Shown: positions 1 through 7,898, counted from the first letter of the stretch. The stretch is 16,252 nucleotides of DNA from Myxococcales bacterium (GCA_003155465.1 PMCR01000435.1:1-16252); one strand, 5' to 3'. Notes: generated by a model not told the origin, from the sequence alone. A program made the numbers and translations.

Positions 1-1787
1 AGGAAGTATCGTCGCCCTCGCACAAGGTCGCGGTCAGCTACGCCGGAACCTCCACCGCCGACGTCCGACTTGACCAAACCGGCGGCGGCAACAAGGACTT
101 CGTGCTCCGCTACCGCCTCGCGGGCGACAAGATCGAGACCGGCCTGCTGCTTTATCAAGAACCGTCAGCGGGACAGGAACGCCCGAGCGAAAAGTTTTTC
201 GCCCTCTTGGTCGAACCCCCGCGCCGACCCAGTGAGGCGGACATTCCGCCGCGCGAGTACATCTTCCTGCTCGACGTGTCTGGCTCCATGCACGGCTTCC
301 CGCTCGACACGGCCAAGGCGCTGATGCGCGAGCTGCTGTCGCGGCTGCGCCCCACCGACCACTTCAACCTGGCGCTCTTCTCGGGCGCGAACTACGTGTG
401 GAGCCCGTCGGGTTCCAAGCCGGCCAACGAAAAAAACATCCGCGACGGACTGGACGTGATCTTGCGCCAGAGCGGCGGTGGCGGCACCGAGTTGATGGGC
501 GGTTTGCAGGCGGCGTATGCGATTCCATCCCTGGGCCGCGGGACCTCGCGCACCGTGGTCGTGGTTACCGATGGCTACGTCGGGGTGGAGGCGCAGGCCT
601 TCCGCTTCATCCGCGAACGGCTGGACCAGGCCAACCTGTTTGCCTTCGGCATCGGCTCGTCGGTAAACCGCGGGCTCATCGAGGGTATGGCGCGTGCCGG
701 TCTGGGCGAGCCGTTCGTCGTGTCACGTCCGGAAAAGGCCGCGGCCGAGGCGGAAAAGCTGCGCCACATGATCGAGCGCCCGGTGCTGACCGATATTGAG
801 GTGCGCATGCAGGGTTTTGACGCCTACGACGTCGCGCCCGAGAAGGTGCCTGACCTGCTGGCCGAACGGCCGCTCCTGCTCTTCGGCAAGTACAAAGGAG
901 ACCGGCCGGGCAAGATCGAAATCACGGGCCGCAGCGGTCGAGGGAAGTTTGGACACAGCATCGACCTGCGCCCAGCCGATGCGCGCCGGGAGAACGCTGC
1001 CCTGCGTGTTCTGTGGGCGCGAAAATGGGTCGAGATCCTGGAAGACGAGCTGCACATGGGTGGCGGCCAGGATGTCGAGGACGTGATCACTGGCTTGGGC
1101 CTGGCGTACAGCCTGCTGACCCCGTTTACCTCGTTCGTGGCGGTTGATTCGCAGGTCGTGAATCGCGGCGGCAATGTGGAGACCGTGCGCCAGCCGCTTC
1201 CCATGCCGGAGGGCGTGTCGAATCTCGCGATCGGGTCGAGTGGGGCCGGGCAAGCCTTGGGTATGGCGTACTCGCAAGCCGCGGGTGCGCCGACCCTCGC
1301 GCGGCAACACGCAATGAAAAGAGCCGAGGCGCAACCGATGCACGCGGCGGTGCCCGCTGCAGCCGCACCCACCTCTATTCTCAAGCAACCTGCTTCCGAA
1401 GCGCGAGCGGCCGGAAAGGGCGGAAGAGCGCAGGCTTCTGCTGACAAGAACGACGAAAGCGAAAACAAGGCTGCCAAGGACAGGACGGGGCAGGCATGCT
1501 CGGTCAAGGTGACTTCCGGCAAGAGTCAGAGTCTGGGCGACAGCAAGGCCCTGCTGGCTGTCATTCGCCGCGTGGCCGAGCAACAGGGCTGCCCGCAGGC
1601 CAAGCCTGGCAGCACGCTTCGCCTGCGCATCACGGTGGACGGCGCAGGAAAGATCACCAAGGTCGAGCGCCTGACCGGTGACGAAGCTGTGGCCACCGCA
1701 ATTGCCAACAAGCTAACCGGCGAATCCTCGGCGACCACGTCCAAAGCGGCACCCGAGGGAACCCTGGAGGTGACCATCAAGTTCTGA
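1..1787 (+). CDS. VIT/VWA domain protein with AgmX/PglI-like C-terminal domain (5' truncated)
   Basis: The reading frame is open from the first complete codon (position 3) to the TGA at 1785-1787, so the true start lies outside the window. The first ~50 visible residues (VSSPSHKVAV, then DFVLRYRLAGDKIETGLLLY) look like the end of a VIT domain. A VWA domain follows: the MIDAS motif DVSGS begins at nucleotide 273, and the strand VVVVTDGYVG with its acidic residue comes later. After the VWA core there is a low-complexity Ala/Lys/Gln linker (about 1300-1490). The last ~100 residues (ITVDGAGKITKVERLTG, ending LEVTIKF) resemble the TonB-like AgmX/PglI C-terminal domain of myxobacteria. The VWA fold suggests metal-dependent protein binding, probably in the envelope, but the partner is unknown. 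A hairpin directly downstream suggests it is transcribed separately from the cytochrome cluster. Confidence 0.88.
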   Translation, partial: EVSSPSHKVAVSYAGTSTADVRLDQTGGGNKDFVLRYRLAGDKIETGLLLYQEPSAGQERPSEKFFALLVEPPRRPSEADIPPREYIFLLDVSGSMHGFPLDTAKALMRELLSRLRPTDHFNLALFSGANYVWSPSGSKPANEKNIRDGLDVILRQSGGGGTELMGGLQAAYAIPSLGRGTSRTVVVVTDGYVGVEAQAFRFIRERLDQANLFAFGIGSSVNRGLIEGMARAGLGEPFVVSRPEKAAAEAEKLRHMIERPVLTDIEVRMQGFDAYDVAPEKVPDLLAERPLLLFGKYKGDRPGKIEITGRSGRGKFGHSIDLRPADARRENAALRVLWARKWVEILEDELHMGGGQDVEDVITGLGLAYSLLTPFTSFVAVDSQVVNRGGNVETVRQPLPMPEGVSNLAIGSSGAGQALGMAYSQAAGAPTLARQHAMKRAEAQPMHAAVPAAAAPTSILKQPASEARAAGKGGRAQASADKNDESENKAAKDRTGQACSVKVTSGKSQSLGDSKALLAVIRRVAEQQGCPQAKPGSTLRLRITVDGAGKITKVERLTGDEAVATAIANKLTGESSATTSKAAPEGTLEVTIKF

Positions 1788-1796
1788 CCCCGTGAC

Positions 1797-1839
1797 CCGA
1801 AGACCAGGGCCCGACAACCGCACGGACCCTGGTCTTCGG
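1797..1839 (+). terminator. Terminator-like 13-bp perfect hairpin
   Basis: The arm CCGAAGACCAGGG (1797-1809) is exactly complementary to CCCTGGTCTTCGG (1827-1839), with a 17-nt loop. It begins 10 nt after the stop of the VIT/VWA gene, which is the expected place for an intrinsic terminator. The following bases (CTTGTCAGG) are not a true T-run, so termination may be weak or factor-assisted. The stem could also stabilise the mRNA 3' end. Confidence 0.65.
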
Positions 1840-2234
1840 CTTGTCAGGAGATCCCCAGCGCAGGTTGGCCAGCGCGCGGCTGAACAGTCGAACATCGCCG
1901 AACGGAGTTCTCGCCGCCGCCATGGGCGCCGAGCGTCAGACAACCCTGCCTGCCACGGTCGCGCTTGGGGATCGCGTTGGCGCACCGACGGACCACTGGT
2001 GGACAGAAACGATGGGAAGGTTGCTGTCGCGCGCCTGCGGCAATCCAGGACGCCGTCGGCCACGGATTTCCAGCCCGTTCGTTCCAGCTTGTTCTCCTTG
2101 ACTGCCGGCCACCCGAAATATGAAGCTGCAGCGAAGGCGGGGCTACCCTCAGCCGCGTCCTCCTGCGGGAGGGGAAACGGGCTCGGCTGTACGAACGACC
2201 TTTGCTTCAGCAACCCTGGCCGGAGTCGTCCTTT
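1840..2234. other. Non-coding stretch ahead of the cytochrome cluster; probable promoter region
   Basis: I see no convincing gene in these 395 bases. Open frames exist on both strands, but their translations are Arg/Ser/Pro-rich with no recognisable fold. A weak sigma70-like pair, TTGACT (2098-2103) and TATGAA (2119-2124), has a 15-nt spacer, shorter than ideal. Frame 3 is open from 2124, but its third-position GC before 2235 is about 73 percent, against about 95 percent after it. A short CCTCC/GGAGG hairpin lies near 2159-2172. The promoter of the downstream operon is most likely here, but I cannot place it. Confidence 0.4.
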
Positions 2235-2357
2235 ATGTGTCACCACGCCCACCCGTCGCACGAGCAGGCCATCTCGGCCATGGACCAGGCGAGCCTCTTG
2301 CCGCTGCTCGTGATCCTGATCGAGGCGAACCCGCGGGCATTGCAGACGCGAAACTGA
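2235..2357 (+). CDS. Putative 40-residue small protein, His-rich N-terminus
   Basis: ATG 2235 opens a 40-codon frame ending at TGA 2355-2357. Two signals support it. GGAG at 2222-2225 sits 9 nt upstream of the ATG. By my hand count all but about three of the codons end in G or C, much higher than the same frame upstream of the ATG. The protein starts MCHHAHPSHEQ, with one Cys and four His within nine residues, which could bind a metal. A hydrophobic run follows (LLPLLVILIEA), then a short basic tail. It is too short for a classical signal peptide plus domain, and I recognise no family. It ends 21 nt before the likely TTG start of the barrel gene in the same frame, so it may couple translation of that gene. 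It could also be a leader peptide or a chance frame. Confidence 0.4.
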   Translation: MCHHAHPSHEQAISAMDQASLLPLLVILIEANPRALQTRN

Positions 2358-2378
2358 CTTCCCCGTCCGAGTCGTCCC

Positions 2379-3782
2379 TTGGTGATCTGGCCGTTGACCA
2401 TTCTCGCGACCCTTGCTGGACCGGAGTCCGGCGAGACGACGGTGTCCACACGGGTCGATCCCGTGCGCGAATGGTCAGGCGAGCTGTCGCTCATGGAGGA
2501 GTATCGGGTGCGAACCGCCAACTCTGGACCGGCCATCTCGTCTGGCGCGACTGGGGCGCCGACCGTAGAAACCCCAAAGCCTGACCAGGATCTCCGGCTG
2601 ACTCTTGATGCGCAAGGCAGAGGCTATCACGATCGGCTGCGGGGCCAGATCTCGGCCGCGTTGTGGCTGGACGTCGACGGGCGCGTGCCTAGCGGCCAGC
2701 CCGACGTGTTTGGGGAGACTTCCGACTATCGCCAGCCCCTGATCCTGGTCTACTCGCTTCAGGCTGAATGGCGGCGCAGTCTTTCACTGGAGTACCTGCG
2801 CCTCGGCCGGCAAGCGAGCGAGCATGGACTGCCGCTGACCTTCGACGGCGGATCGTTGGAACTTCGCCTGTGGGAACGTAGGCTGTCGCTCTTTGGCTAC
2901 GCGGGGCGGACGGTCCACTTCTTCGAGTCACAGCCGGGACTGTTCGAGAACTGGGTGACTTGCGCGGGCGCGGGTTATCGTCCCACCCAAGACGTTCGTC
3001 TGGAGTTCGACTCGCGCTTTGAGCACGACAGCATTGTTGCCCAAGACGGGCAGGAGCGGCGCTGGGTCTATGCCCATTCCTACGGCCTGACCATGTCGAC
3101 GCGTTTCGAGGAAAGCTGGGCCAAGCTCTTCGTGCGTGGTCTCAATCGAAGCGCGTCCCACGCCGGGGGCGCCCTGCGCCTTTCCTTTCCCTCCATCGCC
3201 CTTGGCATCGATGCTCAGGCGAGCGCGCAGCTCCGGACTCTGGGCGAGATCAGCGAGAACGAGAACCCGTTCTACTCGCTCCTCGGCCCCAGCCTGCCCA
3301 ATCTGCGCACTCGTTTGGAGGTCTGGAAGGAGATCGGGTTGGGCCAGACCACCACACTGAACCTGCGAGCTGGTTGGCGGGTACGCCAGCTTCTGCGTGG
3401 TGCGGAGCGCACCTTCAACCGCAATTTCGGCGGCGTCTATTTCGAGACCGAGGTCGACCACCTGGCAGTCAAAGGTCTCTTCGCCACCGGAATCCTAGAA
3501 TGGAACTACATACCCTGGTCACTGACCAAAGACTCGTTCCTGGCTCTCGGGGGTGGGGCGGGCTACTCCACCCGCAAAGTCAAAGTCGAAGCAGGCACCT
3601 ACTACCAACGCTGGAAGGTCAACTACTACCGTGACGTACAGGAGCTGCAGAATGCCCGCACCATCTACGGAAGCGCCGGGTTCCGCGCCCTGCCCTGGCT
3701 GGAGGTGCGCGTCCGTTACAACCTGGAGATCGTCGACCGCACCATCCACTCAGCGTTCCTCACGATTCGGGAGGATCTGTGA
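2379..3782 (+). CDS. Outer-membrane beta-barrel protein (candidate conduit porin)
   Basis: This 467-residue protein has the composition of a transmembrane barrel: many alternating amphipathic strands with aromatic belts (for example LSLEYLRLGRQ, WVYAHSYGLTMSTRF, KVEAGTYYQRWKVNYYRD), short turns and long polar loops. By eye there is room for roughly 20 strands. The frame opens after TGA 2355-2357. The first usable start is TTG 2379, or GTG 2382 next to it, both without a good Shine-Dalgarno. The next in-frame ATG (2493) would remove the hydrophobic VIWPLTILATLAG segment that probably serves as an export signal. The start is therefore the weak point of this call. Its stop overlaps the next cytochrome gene by one base. 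In porin-cytochrome complexes such as MtrB or the Geobacter Omb proteins, a barrel sheathes a multihaem cytochrome. The neighbours make that role likely here, but I see no sequence signature specific to MtrB. Confidence 0.8.
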   Translation: MVIWPLTILATLAGPESGETTVSTRVDPVREWSGELSLMEEYRVRTANSGPAISSGATGAPTVETPKPDQDLRLTLDAQGRGYHDRLRGQISAALWLDVDGRVPSGQPDVFGETSDYRQPLILVYSLQAEWRRSLSLEYLRLGRQASEHGLPLTFDGGSLELRLWERRLSLFGYAGRTVHFFESQPGLFENWVTCAGAGYRPTQDVRLEFDSRFEHDSIVAQDGQERRWVYAHSYGLTMSTRFEESWAKLFVRGLNRSASHAGGALRLSFPSIALGIDAQASAQLRTLGEISENENPFYSLLGPSLPNLRTRLEVWKEIGLGQTTTLNLRAGWRVRQLLRGAERTFNRNFGGVYFETEVDHLAVKGLFATGILEWNYIPWSLTKDSFLALGGGAGYSTRKVKVEAGTYYQRWKVNYYRDVQELQNARTIYGSAGFRALPWLEVRVRYNLEIVDRTIHSAFLTIREDL

Positions 3783-4486
3783 TGGACCGTCTCACTCGGG
3801 TTCCAGCCGGGATCCTGCTGCTTTGCGGATTGGGCTGTCAGCGCAGCCCTCTCGGCGATGGTCTCCCGGCCAAGATGAACTGCTACTCGTGCCACGGCAG
3901 CAAGGAGAATGCGGCTCCCCCGCGCGCGGTCGACGGAGCTACCAGCACGACTGACATCGGCGTGGGCGCCCATCAGGCACACATGAAGGAAGGATCTATT
4001 GCCGGCCCAGTCGCCTGCGAGGAATGCCATCCGGTGCCCACCGTCATGAACGGTGATGACCACCCGGATCCACTCTCCCGTCCAACCCTGATGTCATTCG
4101 GCCCGCTTGCGCAAACCGGAGGGGCTGCTCCCGCCTGGAACCGCACGACCGGGACCTGCACGAATACCTATTGTCATGGCGCCACCCTGGCAGGCACTTT
4201 CCACCCAACGCCTTCTCGCTGGACCAAGGTCGACGGCTCGCAAATCAAGTGCGATTCGTGCCACGGCAGTTCACCGGCGGATCTGGGCCCCTCGCACCCG
4301 TTGCACGCGGCATTCACCTGCGACACCTGCCACGCCCATGTGGCTACTGCCGGCTTGACCATTGTCGACCCCTATCTTCACGTAGACGGTCTGGTCGACG
4401 TCAGCATGGCCGCCGGCACCTGGGATCCGGCAAGCAAGACCTGCGCGAATACCCCCAACGGGTGTCATGGGAGTCTTCCATGGTGA
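3782..4486 (+). CDS. Multihaem c-type cytochrome, probable lipoprotein (CXXCH plus CX4CH/CX6CH sites)
   Basis: The ATG at 3782 is preceded by GGAGG (3770-3774, 7-nt spacer). The GTG at 3779 would be too close to that site. The 234-residue product starts with a basic/hydrophobic signal ending GLGC at residue 19, a non-canonical lipobox, so lipidation is likely but not certain. Four normal haem sites occur at C34, C79, C157 and C180. Two expanded sites, CTNTYCH at C126 (CX4CH) and CANTPNGCH at C221 (CX6CH), alternate with them. Pairing of CxxxxCH with CXXCH is typical of the Geobacter-type domain described as GSu_C4xC__C2xCH (TIGR01904). Up to six haems are therefore expected if the expanded sites are used. 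The gene overlaps the barrel gene by 1 nt and the next gene by 7 nt. It could be the outer-membrane partner of the barrel. I cannot tell which membrane face it occupies. Confidence 0.85.
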   Translation: MDRLTRVPAGILLLCGLGCQRSPLGDGLPAKMNCYSCHGSKENAAPPRAVDGATSTTDIGVGAHQAHMKEGSIAGPVACEECHPVPTVMNGDDHPDPLSRPTLMSFGPLAQTGGAAPAWNRTTGTCTNTYCHGATLAGTFHPTPSRWTKVDGSQIKCDSCHGSSPADLGPSHPLHAAFTCDTCHAHVATAGLTIVDPYLHVDGLVDVSMAAGTWDPASKTCANTPNGCHGSLPW

Positions 4487-5811
4487 CCCCGCGTGGGCCT
4501 TCTTCCCCACCTCCCGCGGATCGCAATGGGCACCCCCAACCCCGCCCCTTGCCAGACGACAAACAAGCCGGCCGTGCGGCGGCTGCCGCCGATCGCGGGG
4601 ATTCCGGCTTCGACCGTCAACTGGGCAGACTGTTCGGCGACAGCCTGTTCGGGCCGTGGCTCGATCCTGGGCAGTACCTGGCCGCAACCCGTACAACGCG
4701 ACGCCACGGCACCCCGTTTCGCCGACTGGCTATTGTGGCGCTTGTTCTTTCCATCGGGGCTGCGGCTGGCTGGATTGTGCGCGCAGGCCTTGGACGCCGG
4801 GCGGTCGAGGAACGGGCACATGTGGCGCGCAGTCTGGCTGCATTTCTCGGGGAGGGTGAGCTCGACCGGGCGGCACAGTTCCTCACACTGCTGCGCGGTC
4901 CGAATGCCGCGCTCCACGCACACGATCCTCACCTCGATCTCATCATCCGCTGCGAGGCGGCTCTGTACCGGTACCAAGACGCTGACCCCGCGCGCCTGGC
5001 CCGCATCAAGCCGTATCTGTCATTTGCAGCGACCGGGCTCGCATCCGCGCAACGAATCCTGGCCAGCCTGGCCGTGGCGTCACGGCAAGAGCGAGCCGCG
5101 CGGCTGGATGAGCTGGAGTCGATCCGCGCGGCCTGCGATCGAGATCCCGAGTTCCACTATCTGCTGGCCACGGCCCTGCAGCACAAGGGCGACGTGAAGG
5201 CGGCACAGCAGGCTTGGGATCGTTCCTTCGAACTCGGCCCGTTGTGGCTGGCTCACCGGTACGAACAGGCCTGGTTCGAGTTTCGCCAAGACAAGCAGGA
5301 AGCCGTCAGCAAGCTGGTCGGCAGTCTCGTGCGCGTCGCGCCGGATTCAGCCTGGGCGCGCTTGGCATCGGAACGGTTTGGCGACGCACGGCTACGTGAG
5401 TCCGGCATATCCCCGGCGACTTCTTCGACGACCGCAGCCCCCGCGGTTGCGCTCTTTCATCGACACTTCGCCCTCGCGTTGGTACAAGCACGCGCCGGCG
5501 ATCCGGTGACGGCCCGGCGCAGTCTTGGCCAGGCCGTCGCGGCGGTGAGTGGCCAGGCGCCCTTCGTGTTCGACGCATTCGACTGGCTGCTTGCCGACAA
5601 GGCCACTGGGCTGGCGCGCGACCTGACGGCGTTCGAGGCTTGGCCGCGACATTCCCAACTGGCCGCCGCGCGACTCGACCGACTGGCCGAGCCCGAACGC
5701 CGCCCGGACGAGAATCCGCCCGCCGCATCGGAGTCAAAGGCGAAGCCCAAGCAGCAGGTCAAGAAGCCCGGCCGAGGCAGGTCAAAGGCAAAGGCGCGAC
5801 ATAGGAAATGA
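4480..5811 (+). CDS. Inner-membrane-anchored TPR-like protein
   Basis: ATG 4480 is chosen because GGGAG (4469-4473) lies 6 nt upstream. The frame extends further 5', but only as a shadow of the cytochrome gene, which it overlaps by 7 nt. The product has 443 residues: a Pro/Arg-rich N-terminal segment (1-80), one membrane helix (about 83-101, RRLAIVALVLSIGAAAGWIV), then an all-helical domain. Around residues 222-300 there is TPR-like character (HYLLATALQHKGDVKAAQQAW). The tail is Lys/Arg/Pro-rich (last ~25 residues). It has no CXXCH. The topology, one N-terminal helix with periplasmic TPR repeats, resembles the TPR part of CcmI/NrfG, which binds apocytochromes. A role as chaperone or scaffold for the 27-haem protein encoded next is an inference. 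Its stop overlaps the following ATG in an ATGA junction. Confidence 0.78.
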   Translation: MVTPRGPSSPPPADRNGHPQPRPLPDDKQAGRAAAAADRGDSGFDRQLGRLFGDSLFGPWLDPGQYLAATRTTRRHGTPFRRLAIVALVLSIGAAAGWIVRAGLGRRAVEERAHVARSLAAFLGEGELDRAAQFLTLLRGPNAALHAHDPHLDLIIRCEAALYRYQDADPARLARIKPYLSFAATGLASAQRILASLAVASRQERAARLDELESIRAACDRDPEFHYLLATALQHKGDVKAAQQAWDRSFELGPLWLAHRYEQAWFEFRQDKQEAVSKLVGSLVRVAPDSAWARLASERFGDARLRESGISPATSSTTAAPAVALFHRHFALALVQARAGDPVTARRSLGQAVAAVSGQAPFVFDAFDWLLADKATGLARDLTAFEAWPRHSQLAAARLDRLAEPERRPDENPPAASESKAKPKQQVKKPGRGRSKAKARHRK

Positions 5812-7898
5812 AGCCTCTGTCAACCACAAGAACGCGCCTCATTGGCCTTGGCTGCTCGCTCTTGGCGAGTCTGCTTGTCGCGCCATTTGTGATCGCGCAG
5901 CAGTCTTTCTTCCGTGTCGCCCCCGGGCCGCTCAACGAAAGTCACGCCGCGTTCGACAACTCGGATGGCTGTCAACAGTGCCACGAGGCCAATCACGGTG
6001 TAACAGACGCCAAGTGCCTGGACTGCCACGACCACAAGGCGCTCAAGGACGAGTTGGCCAAGCACCGCGGTCTGCACGCGACGTTCACCGGGCCATGCCT
6101 GCGCTGCCATCCTGAGCACAAGGGGCGAGAGTTCAACATCATCGACTGGAAGCACGTGGGCGGGCACGAGACCTTCGAGCACTCCAAGACTGGGGTCTCT
6201 TTGCTGAACGACCACGCCAAGGTCGCCTGCACCTCATGCCACACCCGGCGAATGAAATCGGGTCGCATCACGTATCTCGGCCTCTCGAAGGATTGCCAGA
6301 GTTGCCACAAGCGCGTTCATGGGTTCACCGAGACCGAACTCACACAGAAGTGCGACACCTGCCATCCCCCTGGTCACGTCCTGCGAGGCATGCTTCTCTC
6401 CGCCTGGCTGGAGCCGCACAGCCGTTACTCGGGGATCCCTTTTGATGGGAAACACCTCGAACAGCCTTGTACCAAGTGTCACCCCAAGGCCCAGATGGCG
6501 GGCCGTACCCCGCATCGCAACTGCACCGACTGCCACCGTCCATTCCACCCGGTGATTGCCGACACCGCCAAGTGTACGACCTGCCACTTTGCGGGGCGTC
6601 CGTGGAAGGAAGCCACCGTCGACCACCGTCGTTTCGGCTTTGCCCTGTTCGGCAAGCACCAGACCCTGGACTGCCGCAAGTGCCACGGGAAGGGCACGCA
6701 ACTCACATATACCCAAGGTGGCTGCGCCAACTGTCACCAGCACCGGGGGGTACACAAGGGGCAGTTCGCTGACAAACCCTGCGCTGGTTGCCACGTGGAA
6801 GGCGGCACGCGCACACGGGCCTTCACCCACAACAAGGACACGCGCTTTCCGCTCATCGGCTTCCACGCCGAGCCCAAGGTGCGCACCAAGTGTGCGAACT
6901 GTCACCAAGACGGAGTGTACCGCACCAACAAACTCGCCTGTGTCGACTGTCACAGAGACAAAGACAAACACAAGGGACAGCTCGGCAACGACTGCGCCAA
7001 GTGTCACGCGCCGACCCAGTCCTTCAAGGACCTGCGGCTCGTCTGGAAGCACAGCAAGCGGTTCCCGCTGGAAGGTCTGCACAAGACCGCCAAGTGCGAA
7101 TCCTGCCACGTCAACGGTCGCTACAAGCTGGGAGAAGTCCAGTGCGTGACCTGCCACGAAAAGACTGAGCCGCACCGCGGCCAACTCGGGCGGGACTGCG
7201 GCAAGTGCCACCGTCCGGAAAAGGGAGCGCCCAAGTTCAAGCACGACACGATGACGACTTTCGTTCGCGACGGCGCGCATCGCGATCTGGCTTGCTCGTA
7301 CTGCCATCGGCCGCGGCCCGCTTCACTTCCCGCTGTTGGTTGGACGAAGAAAGAAGTGGCGCCGCCGCTCGATCGCAAGTTCCCGGTCATGGGCAAGCGC
7401 TGCGTTGACTGCCACGAGGATCCGCATCGCGGGTCAGCCGGGCCCGACTGCGGCGATTGTCACTCCACCACCGATTTCCGGGGCCTGATGGCAGGGGGGA
7501 GAACCCTCAAGCCGCTCGATCACAACCAATTCTGGGGGCGCTCGCACGCGAATCTGCCCTGGGATGAAGACGAGGCTGGGGCGCAAGGACGCTCGTGCTC
7601 CCGCTGCCACGCCTCGCCCACCTGCACGAATTGCCATCGCACGCATCCGCCCAAGAGCCACACTGCACTGTGGCGGTTGCGCGGGCACGGACCAGCCGCA
7701 GCCTTCGATCCAGAGACGTGCCGGGTGTGTCACCAGCCGGGTGCGTGCATTCAGTGTCACAGGACGACAGCGCCCCTCAACCACCGCGGCGCCTGGAAGA
7801 CATTGCATGGTTTTGCGGCGGGGAGTTTTGCCAACGACAACTGCTACGTCTGCCACCGGCGTGCCGATTGCTTGCTTTGCCACCACGCGCCCCGATAG
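5808..7898 (+). CDS. 27-haem periplasmic c-type cytochrome
   Basis: The 696-residue protein begins with a signal peptide (hydrophobic 11-30, likely cleavage after VIA at residue 30) and contains 27 CXXCH motifs by direct count. The first 21 fall into seven three-haem units, whose first Cys lie at residues 55, 141, 221, 289, 362, 430 and 496, 66-86 residues apart. Units 4-6 share a pattern: FPLxGxH before haem 1, HxGQ between haems 2 and 3, and extra His residues that may be sixth ligands. The last six motifs form three tight CXXCH-x4-CXXCH pairs (597/606, 638/647, 679/688), the first two followed by a conserved W..L.G/HG segment. The fold is probably of the cytochrome c3/c7 type. The density, one haem per ~25 residues, suggests an extended wire across the periplasm. 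The start overlaps the TPR gene (ATGA), with AGGAA just upstream. Confidence 0.92.
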   Translation: MKPLSTTRTRLIGLGCSLLASLLVAPFVIAQQSFFRVAPGPLNESHAAFDNSDGCQQCHEANHGVTDAKCLDCHDHKALKDELAKHRGLHATFTGPCLRCHPEHKGREFNIIDWKHVGGHETFEHSKTGVSLLNDHAKVACTSCHTRRMKSGRITYLGLSKDCQSCHKRVHGFTETELTQKCDTCHPPGHVLRGMLLSAWLEPHSRYSGIPFDGKHLEQPCTKCHPKAQMAGRTPHRNCTDCHRPFHPVIADTAKCTTCHFAGRPWKEATVDHRRFGFALFGKHQTLDCRKCHGKGTQLTYTQGGCANCHQHRGVHKGQFADKPCAGCHVEGGTRTRAFTHNKDTRFPLIGFHAEPKVRTKCANCHQDGVYRTNKLACVDCHRDKDKHKGQLGNDCAKCHAPTQSFKDLRLVWKHSKRFPLEGLHKTAKCESCHVNGRYKLGEVQCVTCHEKTEPHRGQLGRDCGKCHRPEKGAPKFKHDTMTTFVRDGAHRDLACSYCHRPRPASLPAVGWTKKEVAPPLDRKFPVMGKRCVDCHEDPHRGSAGPDCGDCHSTTDFRGLMAGGRTLKPLDHNQFWGRSHANLPWDEDEAGAQGRSCSRCHASPTCTNCHRTHPPKSHTALWRLRGHGPAAAFDPETCRVCHQPGACIQCHRTTAPLNHRGAWKTLHGFAAGSFANDNCYVCHRRADCLLCHHAPR

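Noticed and set aside
1713..2261. Minus-strand frame covering the gap after the VIT/VWA gene
   Set aside because: It overlaps the end of a real gene and the terminator stem, and shows no domain-like sequence, signal peptide or convincing Shine-Dalgarno.
4171..4479. 5' extension of the TPR-like gene
   Set aside because: It lies entirely inside the cytochrome gene in another frame and yields an Arg/His/Pro-rich sequence. ATG 4480 has GGGAG at 6 nt.
6234..7307. Minus-strand frame of 357 codons inside the 27-haem gene
   Set aside because: It is the reverse complement of the repeated CXXCH codons, which avoids antisense stops. The Val/Ala/Leu-rich repeats simply mirror the haem units.
5808..7898. 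Tandem CXXCH-coding repeats considered as a CRISPR or DNA repeat array
   Set aside because: The repetition is at the protein level within one open frame. The DNA units are divergent and there are no constant-length spacers.
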